A stretch of 64,000 bases of DNA. Origin: Roseomonas sp. KE2513 (GTDB taxonomy: Bacteria; Pseudomonadota; Alphaproteobacteria; Acetobacterales; Acetobacteraceae). Positions 44,820 to 53,872 of the stretch are shown here, piece by piece (positions within the stretch are counted from its first letter, which is position 1; each line of letters opens with the position of its first letter). The notes beneath the pieces are model-generated. The model saw nothing but the letters and a program-made list of their open reading frames with translations, made no database searches and was not told the origin of the DNA. The stretch covers positions 272,957-336,956 of the forward strand of contig NZ_RCVR01000002.1 of assembly GCF_016107305.1 (NCBI RefSeq). Reading direction: 5' to 3'. Both the position numbers and the translations under genes were made by a program.

Positions 44820-46037
44820 ATGGCACATCCCCCACTCCTGGTGGTCACCGGCCCCTCCCGATCCGGCATCACCGCCCTTGCCGATGCTGCCGCGGCAGCG
44901 CTGGGCTGGCCACACAAGGACGGCTCGGCCGATCTGGCGCGGATCTCCCTCGTCGCGGGGGCCGCCCGCCGGCAGGCAAGGCGCTTCGCCGCCGTCGGCT
45001 GGGCCCCGCCGCCGCGCCTGATCAGTGCCGGCATGGCCGAGGCGCTGCTGGCTGACCTTTTCGCCGGCGGGATGGCGGCTCTGGTGCTCCGCGCGGCCGA
45101 GGTGCTGCCCGAACCGGCGGTGATGCCCGGCCTCCGCCACCTCCTGCCCCTGCTGCCGGAGGCGAGGGTGATCCTGATGCGGCGCGACGCCGTTGAGACC
45201 ATGGGCAGCCGGCTGCGCTCACTGCCGCGCATGCCGTTTGCCTCGCATTGTCTTGCCCTCGCGGCGGCGATGGAGGCGGGCGAGGATCTCCTGCGGGCGG
45301 CCCCAGGTCAGGTGATGCCGGTGGGCAGGGAGGAGTTGCGCGCCCGGCCGGAACACGTGGTGGACCGCCTGGCCTCCTTCTGCGGACTCGATCCCTTCAC
45401 CGCCGGTCGCCTTCTGGCGCAACTGCGCACGCACCGACCCGCCGCAAGCGGCCTGGACGACACCGCCTTCCCCCTCTCCCTCGCGGAGATGGGGTGGAGT
45501 ACGCCGGAAAAGGCGCTGTTCCTCGAGATCTGCGGCCCGGCCATGGCTCGGGCGGGCCAACCTCCGGAACCGCTGGCCGAGTCCCTCCGCCGCGCGCCGC
45601 TTCGCCTAGGCGAACTCGCCCGCGACGGCGCGCTGCGGCTGCATGGCCTGGAGTTCTCCGACCCACCGGAGGAGCCGGAGGGCACAGTACGACTGAGCGC
45701 GGCCGGCGCCGGCCCGGCCATTGCCCTCTTCCCCACGATTGCGCCCGCGGGACGAAGGCTGCTTCGCCTGCGGATGCGGGGCCTCCGGGCGAATGCCCCA
45801 GCCTTCCGGCTACGACTGGAACTCGTCGGCACCCTTTCGCGGGAAGTGCTGCTCGTCTGGGAGGGCGACCTTCCGGCCGGCAAGGTCGCCGAGATCGAGC
45901 GGGAGGTTTTTGCCATCCCCGCCATGGTGGATCTCGTCATCAGCCTCGTTGGCGGGCATGAAGAGGGCAGCGGCCTGGATATCCAGGACGCCATGCTGAT
46001 GGCGCGTCAGGGCCCGCCGCAGGGGCGGCCCGGATAA
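44820..46037 (+). CDS. Sulfotransferase-like protein with C-terminal beta domain
   Basis: This 405-residue protein starts with a P-loop-like motif VVTGPSRSGITALADAAAAA, corresponding to the 5'-phosphosulfate loop of PAPS-dependent sulfotransferases. Near residue 115 is ARVILMRRDAVETMGSRLRS, matching the 3'-phosphate binding region with Arg and Ser. EHVVDRLASFCGLD is typical of the C-terminal end of sulfotransferase domains. Residues 270-395 are beta-rich (RLHGLEFSD, RRLLRLRMRGLRANAPAFRL) like the accessory sandwich proteins nearby. It may sulfate the cluster's glycan. A different nucleotide-dependent transferase remains possible. Confidence 0.7.
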   Translation: MAHPPLLVVTGPSRSGITALADAAAAALGWPHKDGSADLARISLVAGAARRQARRFAAVGWAPPPRLISAGMAEALLADLFAGGMAALVLRAAEVLPEPAVMPGLRHLLPLLPEARVILMRRDAVETMGSRLRSLPRMPFASHCLALAAAMEAGEDLLRAAPGQVMPVGREELRARPEHVVDRLASFCGLDPFTAGRLLAQLRTHRPAASGLDDTAFPLSLAEMGWSTPEKALFLEICGPAMARAGQPPEPLAESLRRAPLRLGELARDGALRLHGLEFSDPPEEPEGTVRLSAAGAGPAIALFPTIAPAGRRLLRLRMRGLRANAPAFRLRLELVGTLSREVLLVWEGDLPAGKVAEIEREVFAIPAMVDLVISLVGGHEEGSGLDIQDAMLMARQGPPQGRPG

Positions 46038-46048
46038 AGGGGGCGAGG

Positions 46049-46798
46049 ATGAGTGGAGGGTCCCTTCAGGATGCGGCCAAGGCCCTGGCAGCCGCGTTGG
46101 CGGGTCGCCTGGACCTGCGTGAGGCGGACCCGAAGGGCGCCGCCATCGACCAGGCGATGCGCCAGCGCATGCTCTCGGCCTATGCGCAGGAACTGTCCGA
46201 GCTGACTCCGGACGCCTCCAGCCGCTGGCTGCTGGACCGCATGGCGACGATCGAGAGCAGGCTCATCGCGGTGCAGGCCGCCCAGTGGCACGCGCAGTCC
46301 CTGCCGGCCGCCGCGGCTGGCGGTGCGGGCGGCATCGTCGCGGAGGACGTGGTGCTGCCGCGCCGCGTGCTCGTGACCTGTGACGAGAGCATGACATCCG
46401 AGGGCTTCTACGCCGTCGAGCGGAACAGGGCGGGCAAGCCGTTCCTCTGGCTGGGGCCGGAGCCGCACGCGAGCATCTTCATTCCGAAACTCGTCGCGCC
46501 GGTAGAGGTGCGCCTGCACCTTCAGTCCGCTTTCGTACCAGACGTGCTCGACGAAATGCGCCTCTCGCTCGATGGCGGCGAGTGGACACAGGTTTCCGTG
46601 GAGAAGCCGGAGGGCCGCGTCGTCTTGGTGGCGGCGCCGCCGCCGGGCGCGGCACGGCGCGCGGCAAGCATGAAGCTCGAGATCGATGCAATACGCACGG
46701 AATCGCCGGCCAGTCGGGGTGGATCGGATACCAGGCGCCTTGGCATCGCGCTGGAAGAGATCGAGCTCATTTCCATAGACCGCGCATCAAACCTGTAG
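46049..46798 (+). CDS. GPEP-motif beta-rich protein, paralogue of the 32848 gene
   Basis: This 249-residue protein is paralogous over its length to the one at 32848-33573. The helical N-terminal half (MRQRMLSAYAQELSELTPDA, then RWLLDRMATIESRL) leads to a beta domain with CDESMTSEGFYAVE, FLWLGPEPHASIFIPK, LSLDGGEW and IDAIRTESPASRGG. A GGGGGCGAGG stretch before ATG 46049 acts as ribosome-binding site. It follows the sulfotransferase-like gene by 11 bp. No signal peptide or catalytic motif is visible. A structural or carbohydrate-binding role is inferred from the sandwich-like pattern. Confidence 0.7.
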   Translation: MSGGSLQDAAKALAAALAGRLDLREADPKGAAIDQAMRQRMLSAYAQELSELTPDASSRWLLDRMATIESRLIAVQAAQWHAQSLPAAAAGGAGGIVAEDVVLPRRVLVTCDESMTSEGFYAVERNRAGKPFLWLGPEPHASIFIPKLVAPVEVRLHLQSAFVPDVLDEMRLSLDGGEWTQVSVEKPEGRVVLVAAPPPGAARRAASMKLEIDAIRTESPASRGGSDTRRLGIALEEIELISIDRASNL

Positions 46799-46997
46799 CT
46801 GTCTGCTCGAATTCGTACAGCTCGCGAAGACAGAACGGTGGTTCCCTGAGATGCTGTTCTTTCGAAGGCCTTGATTGCTTGCCAAGCCTTCGAGGCTCCG
46901 CCTATTGTGCATCGCAACTTGTTTACTTGTGTTTCGGAACGCCTCCTGTGGAGGCGCCTTGCCGTGTGGGAACCCACCAGCTGTGCGCGACGCGACG

Positions 46998-47798
46998 ATG
47001 TCGGTGAAACGCAGGGTCTACGACGCCCTGCACGGCGCAGATGCAGCCGCTGTCCTCTACGGCAATCTCGTGAAGCGGGTGTTCTCGTCGCACCTGTCGC
47101 TCGGCGACGTGGTGGTGGAGGGCGGCGCCTTTCACGGGGGCCACACGCTCGCCATGCTCCGGCACGTCGCGCCGCTCGGCCATGTCATTGCCTTCGAGCC
47201 TTCTGAGCACGCAACAAAAACTCTGCTCGCCCGCGCGGAACGCGACGACCTCACCTACGCGATCGACGTTCGGCAGGTCGCGCTCGCCGACTACAACGGC
47301 GAGGCCGAGTTCCACCGCGTGAACGAGGCTCCCGGCCGCTCCGGCCTCGCCTGGTCCTCGGCAATCGCTGAGCGCGCGGGCGACTTCACGGTCAGCAGGA
47401 GCCTCGTCCCGGTCATGCGGCTCGATGACGCGCTTGCCGGCGTGCCGCGCATCCGGATGGTGACGCTCGACCTCGAGGGTGGCGAACTGGTTGCCCTGCG
47501 CGGCGCCGGCCGCATCCTTTCGGAGGCGAGGCCGCTCCTTCTCTTCCGCAATTCCCGCGCGCGTGCCGCCGAGTTGTACGGCTACACGCCCGAGGAATTC
47601 TGCGGCTTTTTCGGGAGTGCCGGTTACGAACTCTACAACATCCTCGGCTTTCGCTTCGAGGCGCGCGACTGGACCACGGGCCGCCAGCCGAACTGGTATC
47701 TCGGCGTGCCCAGCGATGATCAAGTATCGAAGGGCACGCTGCACGGCATGATCGACGATGTCGTGAATCAGCACGGACTTTCCGCAATCTTCGACTAA
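46998..47798 (+). CDS. FkbM-family methyltransferase
   Basis: This 266-residue protein shows an FkbM-type SAM-binding site: DVVVEGGAFHGGHTLAML for motif I, VIAFEPSEHA for the acidic loop, and VTLDLEGGELVALRGAGRIL, the region that in most members reads KIDVEG. FkbM-type enzymes O-methylate sugars or polyketides, so it may methylate the cluster's glycan. The start at ATG 46998 (MSVKRRVYDAL) is preferred; an in-frame ATG at 46875 adds a Cys-rich leader from the intergenic region. The preceding 199 bp are AT-richer and probably hold its promoter. Confidence 0.85.
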   Translation: MSVKRRVYDALHGADAAAVLYGNLVKRVFSSHLSLGDVVVEGGAFHGGHTLAMLRHVAPLGHVIAFEPSEHATKTLLARAERDDLTYAIDVRQVALADYNGEAEFHRVNEAPGRSGLAWSSAIAERAGDFTVSRSLVPVMRLDDALAGVPRIRMVTLDLEGGELVALRGAGRILSEARPLLLFRNSRARAAELYGYTPEEFCGFFGSAGYELYNILGFRFEARDWTTGRQPNWYLGVPSDDQVSKGTLHGMIDDVVNQHGLSAIFD

Positions 47799-47830
47799 TC
47801 CGTGGCCGACGCGCCGAAGGTGAGAGCAGG

Positions 47831-50062
47831 ATGGACATAGCCGCTGATCAGGATGCCGTGCAGCGGAGTGCGACTGGTGCTGGCCCTGGCGAGGGGCCGC
47901 TCCTGCGCGTGCTGGAGGCCTCGGTCAGCGATCGTCTCGCGCTCGTCGTGCGCGCGCTGGCATCGGGCGAGCCCGGCGGGGCACCGGCTTCGGTGGAAAT
48001 CAGCCTCGACGGTGTGGCGCTCGGCAGCGCCCTGCGTCGTTCCGATGACGCGGGGCGCGCCGTCTACACCTTCCACAAGGATCTCGGCGGCGCCCTTTCC
48101 CACCAGGGTGGCCGGATCAACGTCACTCCGACCGGGCTGGCGGAGATGGAGCCGGCGATGGCACCGCTCGGCGGCCGCCTTGGCCCGGCATCCCCTGCCT
48201 GGTTCGCGGATGCCACCTGGACCGCGGAGAGCGACGTGCTGGGCGCGCTGGAGAACGAGCGGCCGGCCGTGCTGCTCTTCGGCGACGTGCTGCCCCAGTC
48301 GGGCGCCGCGGCCTGGGCGCCGGTGGCGAACCTCGCCGCCGCGCTGCGCGAGGGCGGCTACCGTGTCGCCATGCTCCATTTCGGCGAGCCCACGGACTGC
48401 GCTGAGGGCGTCTCCGCCGCGCTCCGCCACCTGGACGTGCTGCACCACCACACCGTTTCCGTCCCGCAGCAGGCCTGGAGCCCGGAGGCGCCGGGATCCC
48501 TCCCGAACGTGGACCGCATGCTGCCGCAGACCCTGTCGGGAATCGCCGTCGCCAGCGGAGCGGCCATGGTGATCGCGGTTTCCGCCACCGCTCTCGGCGT
48601 GCTGAGCAAGCTGCCGGACCGCCTGCCGCGCGCCGCGCTGCTGCCGCGCGCCCTCGTGCTCGCGCCGCGCATGATCTTCTCGCCAGTGCCGCGCGAGAAG
48701 GCCGCGAGCACGCTGCGAGCGCTCCTCGCTCACAGCACGGTGCTGGTGGATGACGAGGGCCTGTTGGTCGAGCTCGCCAAATGGGCGCCGGGTAGCCCCG
48801 CGGTCGTGCTGCCCTTCGGCCCCGCCCTAGCCGCCCGCACCACCAATCCTCGGGGTGCGGCCGACACCGTGCTCGCGCTCGGCGCCGTGGCCGCGGAGGC
48901 GGTGCGGCGGGCCCTGCCCGCGACGGAGCGCGTCGTGCTCCTCGATGATCGCGCCCTGCTCGACGACGTGCTTGATGCCCTCGCGCGGGCGCGCCTCGTC
49001 GTCGGCTGGGCCGATGCCGGCCTCGTCGGCTCCCTCGCCTGGCGGATCGCGGCGCGGCAGGGCGTGCCGCTGGTGGGCGAGCCCGCGGCCCCGCTCCCGC
49101 CCGGGACGGGGACAGAGGCGGCGATCGCGGCCGTGATGTCGGCTCTCACCGCCTTCCAGGACAGCGGCGCGGCCGCGGCGCCGGCGACCGGTGGAGGCTG
49201 GGACGCGGCAGCCTTCGCGGCCGAGCTCGGCCTGCCGCCGCTTCGCGAGGCCGACCGGCCGCCCGTACCGGCTTTCCTGCGCCGTCTCCTCGCCACCCGG
49301 CTGGCGGGGCTGGCGGACCAGGAGGGCGTCGGGCTGCTCGTGCCGCCGCGCGGGGAGGAGGCGATGCTTCTCGCCCGTGCCTTCGCGGAACTCGGCGGCA
49401 AGGGCCGCGTCTTCGCCCGCAATCCCGGGGCTGGCCTGCCGGGGGTGCGCCCGATCAGCCAGGCGCTGACTTCGGGCGTCCACACCGTGCTGATGGACGT
49501 CGGCGAGGATCGCGAGGAGGGCCTCGCTATGATGGAGCGGGTGCTCGAAAGCGGGCTCTCGCCTCTTCCGCTCTTGCCGCAGGCTGCCTGGACCGATCGG
49601 GCGGTACTGACGGGATGGCGCGGCGCCCGCGCGGGCACGACAGCCTATGTCGGCGAAGGCCCGGTCCCCAAGGATGCGGACCTCGTCCTCGCCCCCCGCG
49701 GCAGCCTTCCCCCGCGCGCCGATGCGGTGGAGCTGAGCGGCCCCGACGATCCCTGCCGCGGCGCCCTGCTGACAATCTTCGCCGCGAACGACGACGCCTT
49801 CTGGCGCCGCCCGCCCGCTCCTGCGATCGGCTACGACCGCGACGCGGCGGCAACCGGCCTGGGGATCGAGGACGGCCTCGCCTGTCCGCACCCGGCGGTG
49901 CCGATGCTCGCGCTTGCGCGGCATCTCGGCTGCACGAAGGTGCTGCTGCCGGCCGGGCTGATCGAGGAACCGGCGCTCGGCCCGGCGCTGCGGATGCTGA
50001 AGGAGGCGGGCATTTCCGTCGATGCCGTGACCACCATTCCGACCACGGAGACGCCGCGATGA
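47831..50062 (+). CDS. Large modular protein upstream of giant glycosyltransferase 1
   Basis: This 743-residue protein is not clearly recognised. Residues 25-110 form a beta-rich module (LEASVSDRLALVVRALASG, SVEISLDGVALGSALRR) of the general kind seen in neighbouring transferases. The rest alternates Rossmann-like segments (AVLLFGDVLPQSGAAAWAPV, VVLLDDRALLDDVLDALAR) and may be two GT-B-like halves without an obvious donor-site signature. GC-rich codon use and the lack of any break support one intact gene. It overlaps the next gene by 4 bp (ATGA). It probably acts with that transferase; enzymatic activity is uncertain. Confidence 0.65.
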   Translation: MDIAADQDAVQRSATGAGPGEGPLLRVLEASVSDRLALVVRALASGEPGGAPASVEISLDGVALGSALRRSDDAGRAVYTFHKDLGGALSHQGGRINVTPTGLAEMEPAMAPLGGRLGPASPAWFADATWTAESDVLGALENERPAVLLFGDVLPQSGAAAWAPVANLAAALREGGYRVAMLHFGEPTDCAEGVSAALRHLDVLHHHTVSVPQQAWSPEAPGSLPNVDRMLPQTLSGIAVASGAAMVIAVSATALGVLSKLPDRLPRAALLPRALVLAPRMIFSPVPREKAASTLRALLAHSTVLVDDEGLLVELAKWAPGSPAVVLPFGPALAARTTNPRGAADTVLALGAVAAEAVRRALPATERVVLLDDRALLDDVLDALARARLVVGWADAGLVGSLAWRIAARQGVPLVGEPAAPLPPGTGTEAAIAAVMSALTAFQDSGAAAAPATGGGWDAAAFAAELGLPPLREADRPPVPAFLRRLLATRLAGLADQEGVGLLVPPRGEEAMLLARAFAELGGKGRVFARNPGAGLPGVRPISQALTSGVHTVLMDVGEDREEGLAMMERVLESGLSPLPLLPQAAWTDRAVLTGWRGARAGTTAYVGEGPVPKDADLVLAPRGSLPPRADAVELSGPDDPCRGALLTIFAANDDAFWRRPPAPAIGYDRDAAATGLGIEDGLACPHPAVPMLALARHLGCTKVLLPAGLIEEPALGPALRMLKEAGISVDAVTTIPTTETPR

Positions 50063-53000
50063 GCGAGGCGACCAGTCCCCTTCGCGTGGCGGTTTTTGTG
50101 ACGAATGCGGCGGGTGTGTACGGGGGTGGTCGTCTGGCGGCGTTCCTGCTGGCGCAGTGCCTGGCGCGGGCGGGCGCGGAGGTGAGCTTCGTCACCAACG
50201 TCAAGCCGGTCTTCTACGACGAGCTCCGCTACTTCGGCCATCCTGGCCAGGTGGCGCTCCACCTGACGAAGGACTTCCACCTCGGCCTGCCGGGGGGTGC
50301 CTTCGACATCGTCGTCCTCATCCCAGGACAGTCCCAGGACCGCACCTTCTACATGGGCGCCCGCGGCTTCGCCCATCGCCGCGGCGCCCGCCTCGTCCTC
50401 TTCAACTTCGAGACGCCCAACTGGTTCAACAGCCTCGCCCCCGAGGCCCGCACCGAGGACCTCTGGCTCGAGTGGCGCCGCTGCCTCGAGGACGGCCTCC
50501 TCGTCCTCTCCAACTCCGAGCAGTCCATGCGCTTCGCCAAGCGCTACTACGCCTCGCACCCGCAGACGACCCATTTCGACTTCTGGCACCAGCCGATCAA
50601 CCTCAAGGCGCTCGCCCGCGTCCAGCCGCAGTTCCGCGAGAAGCGCGTCGTCTGCTTCGTCCGCGCCCGCGACCCCCACAAGGGCGGGCAAGACCTCATC
50701 GACGCCCTCTCGGACGACCTCCGCGGCTGGACCCTCTCGCTCATCGTCGGCTCGGCCAAGCTCGACGACGACTACCGCGAGGCCATCCAGGCCGCCGCCC
50801 GCCGCCACGGCATCGGCGTCGAGGTCAAGCCCCTGCTGTCCGACACCGAGAAGTTCGTCGAACTCAAGCGCGCCCGCATGCTCCTCTACCCCTCCCTCTT
50901 CGAGGGCTACGGCATCCCCCCCATCGAGGCCCTCGCCTCAGCCACCCCTTGCGTCTGCTACGACCTGCCCGTCTTCCGCGAGGTCTGCGGCGACGCCCTC
51001 CTCGCCGCACCCCTCGGCTCCATCGAGGGCCTGCAGGAAAACATCCGGCGCGTCATCCAGTCCTCCCCCGACGACTGGAACCACCTCCCACAAGCCGTAG
51101 CCTCCGTCTCCTCCATCCTCAACTGCGGCAACAACGCCCTCCAGGCACTTGAACGGTACCTCGCCGTCGCAAAGGAGCCGCTCGTCCCAATGACGCCCCT
51201 CGCGCGAGAGAGGCGCCCGCAGCCCCCGCTGGTCCATATCAGCAGTGTGCGGCTCGACCCCGGTGGCTACGTCGAGGTGCGTGGCTGGACGCCTCTCCGC
51301 GACCGCTCGGAGCTGGTCGTCTCCGTCAACGGGCAGGTACTGGAGCGGGCCCTGCGCGGCCAGAACCGGCAGGACGTGCTGGACAAGCACGGCTGGCTGG
51401 GCAGGCCCGATTGCGGCTTCGTCCTGCTCCATCCCTTCACCACCGAGGAGGAGAAGCTCTCCGTCACCGTCACCGCGCTCGGGGCTGACGGCACGCAGTT
51501 CGACAGCGCGACACGCGAGTTCGAGACGGCGGCGAGCCGCAAGCCCGCGAAGAAGCCTGATCCCAAGCTCTATCAGCGCGGCGGTATCCGCGCGCTGCGC
51601 GAGGCGGCTTCCGCCGTGATCCTCGGCTGGGCGGCGACGGCCGAGCCGCTGGTGATGCTCCAGGCCTTCGCCGGCCCGCGCCCGCTCTGGGTGCAGCGCG
51701 GCCGGGCGCGGCCGGATGTCATGGCCAAGCTGGCGGATTTCCCGCCGCAGGCGCCCGCCTTCGGCCTCTACCTCGACAACGAGGATCTCGCGGCGCTGGA
51801 GGCGGCGAAGGAGGTGACGCTCGTCGCGACAACCGCGAACGACGTCTTCGTCGAGCGCTTCAAGCTGAAGTGGGAGGAGGCGCCCGTCAGCCAAGGCGAG
51901 TTGCCAGCCGCCATGCCGGCAGAAGCCGAGCCCGACGCGCTGCCCGTCGCCGCGGAGGTGCGGAAGGTCACCTACGACGAGTACGGCGTGATCGAGTTCG
52001 AAGGCTGGGTGCTCAACGCCCCGCGCATCGACCTCATGCGGTTCTGGTTCGGCGACACGCTGCTTGGCGAGGGCGTGCCCGACCGCCTCTATCTCAACAT
52101 TTTCGAGAAGCGGCGCGTCTATGGCGACGCGCTCTGCGGCTTCCACTTCGCCGGCCGCGCCGCGGAGCTGGACCCGGCGACGACACCCTTCCGCGTCGAT
52201 TTCTGTCTTGGCGACGAGGTGGTGCACAGTGTCGAGGGCAAGGCGACCCAAACCCGGCGCGCCGCGGCCGCCCTCGGCGCCGACGCCGTGCTGGCGCCAC
52301 CCGGCTTCCTCGATGACCCGGGCCGCCCTCCCGCCTTTGCGCTGGTGGTGGACGATGAGACGGTGCTGGACCTGACGCGCGGCGCCGTGTTGCGCGCGAC
52401 GCTTTCCCACCTGCGCGAGGGCGGGCACGAGGTCCTGCTCGTCCTTCACGGCAATCCCCATCGCTTCGTGGACGACCTGCCGCGCTGGCAGCGCCTCTCG
52501 GACGCAGTGGTCCTGGTCAATCCGGTGCACCCCGTGCACGGCGCGGCTCCGGGGCCGGACTGGAGCGCTTCCTCGCCTGCGGTTGAATCCGTCCTCGCCG
52601 CGCTTGTCGGCGCCATGCCGCGGCTGGTGGGGCTGATGGTGCAGCACCCGCGCCTGGCCCCTGCCCTGCCCGCGGCGAAGGGGCCGGCCCTGCTGGTGCT
52701 TGAGGACAGCACCGCCGCCGGGCTGGACTGGGCCGCGCATTGCCCGCCAGGCACCCGCCTCGTCGGCCGTTCGGAAGAGGCCGACCTGCCCGTCGGTTTC
52801 GACATCTCGGGGCTGGCGGCGCAGGTGCCGCGGATCGCCGATCCATCGCTCGCCGGGGTACCGCTGCTCCTTCTCAACGGCGTCGGCCTCGCGCCAGAGC
52901 CGCTCGGCCGGGCCATCGAGGCGGCCGCGCCCGCTGCGGCGGAGGCCGGGCTGCGGCTCGGCGTCGTGGTTGACGCGCCGCCGCTGATGCCGCCCGCCGC

Positions 53001-53337
53001 GCTGCGCGCCAGCCTCGGGCTGCCGGAGGATGTGCTGCCGGTCTGGCTGCCCGCCTTGTGCGCCGCACCCGCCGGCGCAGTGCGGATGGTGGTGGATCTC
53101 GGCCAGACCTTGCCCGGACCGGTCGAGGCCGTGGCGCTCGCCGGCGGCCACGCGCTCGGCCTGTGGCGGGAGATGGCGCCCGCCGGGCTCCAGCGTATCT
53201 GGCCCAGCCTTGGGCTCGCAGAGCTGGTGAAGCCGGTCAGGTCGGCCGCCATCTGCCCGGGCAAGCCCTATGCCGCGCTGGAGGCAATCCTTGGCGAGCG
53301 GCGCGTGCTCCCCGAACCCGCGCTGGCGACGGAGTAG
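50059..53337 (+). CDS. Giant modular glycosyltransferase 1 (GT4 plus three GW modules)
   Basis: This 1,092-residue protein begins with a GT4 GT-B domain (1-382): TNAAGVYGGGRLAAFLLAQC, VCFVRARDPHKGGQDLI and the donor signature FEGYGIPPIEALASATP. Three beta-rich modules follow, each with a G-W core: VEVRGWTPLRD (about 390-490), VILGWAATAEP (about 507-590) and IEFEGWVLNAP (about 633-725). A Rossmann-like domain ends the protein (735-1092, with EVLLVLHGNPHRF). It starts at ATG 50059, overlapping the previous stop by 4 bp; the long open frame upstream is a shadow. The GT domain is encoded by a block apparently identical to that of the 60790 gene. Confidence 0.85.
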   Translation: MSEATSPLRVAVFVTNAAGVYGGGRLAAFLLAQCLARAGAEVSFVTNVKPVFYDELRYFGHPGQVALHLTKDFHLGLPGGAFDIVVLIPGQSQDRTFYMGARGFAHRRGARLVLFNFETPNWFNSLAPEARTEDLWLEWRRCLEDGLLVLSNSEQSMRFAKRYYASHPQTTHFDFWHQPINLKALARVQPQFREKRVVCFVRARDPHKGGQDLIDALSDDLRGWTLSLIVGSAKLDDDYREAIQAAARRHGIGVEVKPLLSDTEKFVELKRARMLLYPSLFEGYGIPPIEALASATPCVCYDLPVFREVCGDALLAAPLGSIEGLQENIRRVIQSSPDDWNHLPQAVASVSSILNCGNNALQALERYLAVAKEPLVPMTPLARERRPQPPLVHISSVRLDPGGYVEVRGWTPLRDRSELVVSVNGQVLERALRGQNRQDVLDKHGWLGRPDCGFVLLHPFTTEEEKLSVTVTALGADGTQFDSATREFETAASRKPAKKPDPKLYQRGGIRALREAASAVILGWAATAEPLVMLQAFAGPRPLWVQRGRARPDVMAKLADFPPQAPAFGLYLDNEDLAALEAAKEVTLVATTANDVFVERFKLKWEEAPVSQGELPAAMPAEAEPDALPVAAEVRKVTYDEYGVIEFEGWVLNAPRIDLMRFWFGDTLLGEGVPDRLYLNIFEKRRVYGDALCGFHFAGRAAELDPATTPFRVDFCLGDEVVHSVEGKATQTRRAAAALGADAVLAPPGFLDDPGRPPAFALVVDDETVLDLTRGAVLRATLSHLREGGHEVLLVLHGNPHRFVDDLPRWQRLSDAVVLVNPVHPVHGAAPGPDWSASSPAVESVLAALVGAMPRLVGLMVQHPRLAPALPAAKGPALLVLEDSTAAGLDWAAHCPPGTRLVGRSEEADLPVGFDISGLAAQVPRIADPSLAGVPLLLLNGVGLAPEPLGRAIEAAAPAAAEAGLRLGVVVDAPPLMPPAALRASLGLPEDVLPVWLPALCAAPAGAVRMVVDLGQTLPGPVEAVALAGGHALGLWREMAPAGLQRIWPSLGLAELVKPVRSAAICPGKPYAALEAILGERRVLPEPALATE
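50076..51203 (+). repeat. 1,128-bp identical block, copy 1
   Basis: This block matches 60795-61922 over its whole length; the encoded protein and the other-frame translations coincide throughout, which implies base identity. The first mismatch on the left is at 50075/60794 and on the right at 51204/61923. It covers the GT domain from residue 6 to residue 382 and nothing beyond. No terminal inverted repeats, target duplication or transposase accompany it. Confidence 0.9.
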
Positions 53338-53343
53338 CACCTG

Positions 53344-53865
53344 ATGAGCGAAACCGCCTCGCCGCCCGTTCCCACCCTTGGGCGTCCCTGGAACGAGCGC
53401 TTCCCCGGTCCCGCGCCGCAGCCGATCGCCGCTGGCGGCCGTATGGAGTTGCGCGAGGGCATGCGCGTCCTCGGCTTCTTCCCCGCCGAGCGGCGGAAGG
53501 GACTGAGCTGCCGGCCGATTGGGCCGGAGCCCGAGGCGGTGATCTGCCTCGGCGCGCTGGCGCCCGAGGTCGCGCGCCTGAGCCTTACCTTCCTCGGCCC
53601 CGCGGAGCCGGAGGCCTTCGGGCCGGTGCGGCTGGTCTATGAGGGCCAGGCGCTCGCGACCCAGGCCGTCAGGGCCCCCGACCGGGTCGCCGCGCTCCTC
53701 CCTGAAGCCTGGGCGCTCGAGGCGGAGTTGCCGCCCGCCGATGCCCTGCCGCGCCCGGCATGGGGGCGGCTCGACATCCTTTTCGACCGGGTGCTGCCAG
53801 ACCCAGATCCGCGCGCGGCCCGCTGGGCCGGCCCGTCCCTGCACACCATCGAGTTCCTGGGGTAG
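53344..53865 (+). CDS. Beta-rich accessory protein, GPEP-like
   Basis: This 173-residue protein has a Pro-rich N-terminus and then a beta-structured body with GMRVLGFFPAERRKG and CRPIGPEPEAVICLGALAPE, the same GPEP core as the paralogues at 32848 and 46049, followed by LSLTFLGPAEPE. The C-terminus (LDILFDRVLPDPDPRAARWA, HTIEFLG) is also extended. No helical N-terminal region or signal peptide is present. It lies 6 bp after giant transferase 1 and 7 bp before a DUF115 gene, so it is cotranscribed with both. Function unknown; an accessory binding domain is inferred. Confidence 0.6.
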   Translation: MSETASPPVPTLGRPWNERFPGPAPQPIAAGGRMELREGMRVLGFFPAERRKGLSCRPIGPEPEAVICLGALAPEVARLSLTFLGPAEPEAFGPVRLVYEGQALATQAVRAPDRVAALLPEAWALEAELPPADALPRPAWGRLDILFDRVLPDPDPRAARWAGPSLHTIEFLG

Positions 53866-53872
53866 ACCGCCC

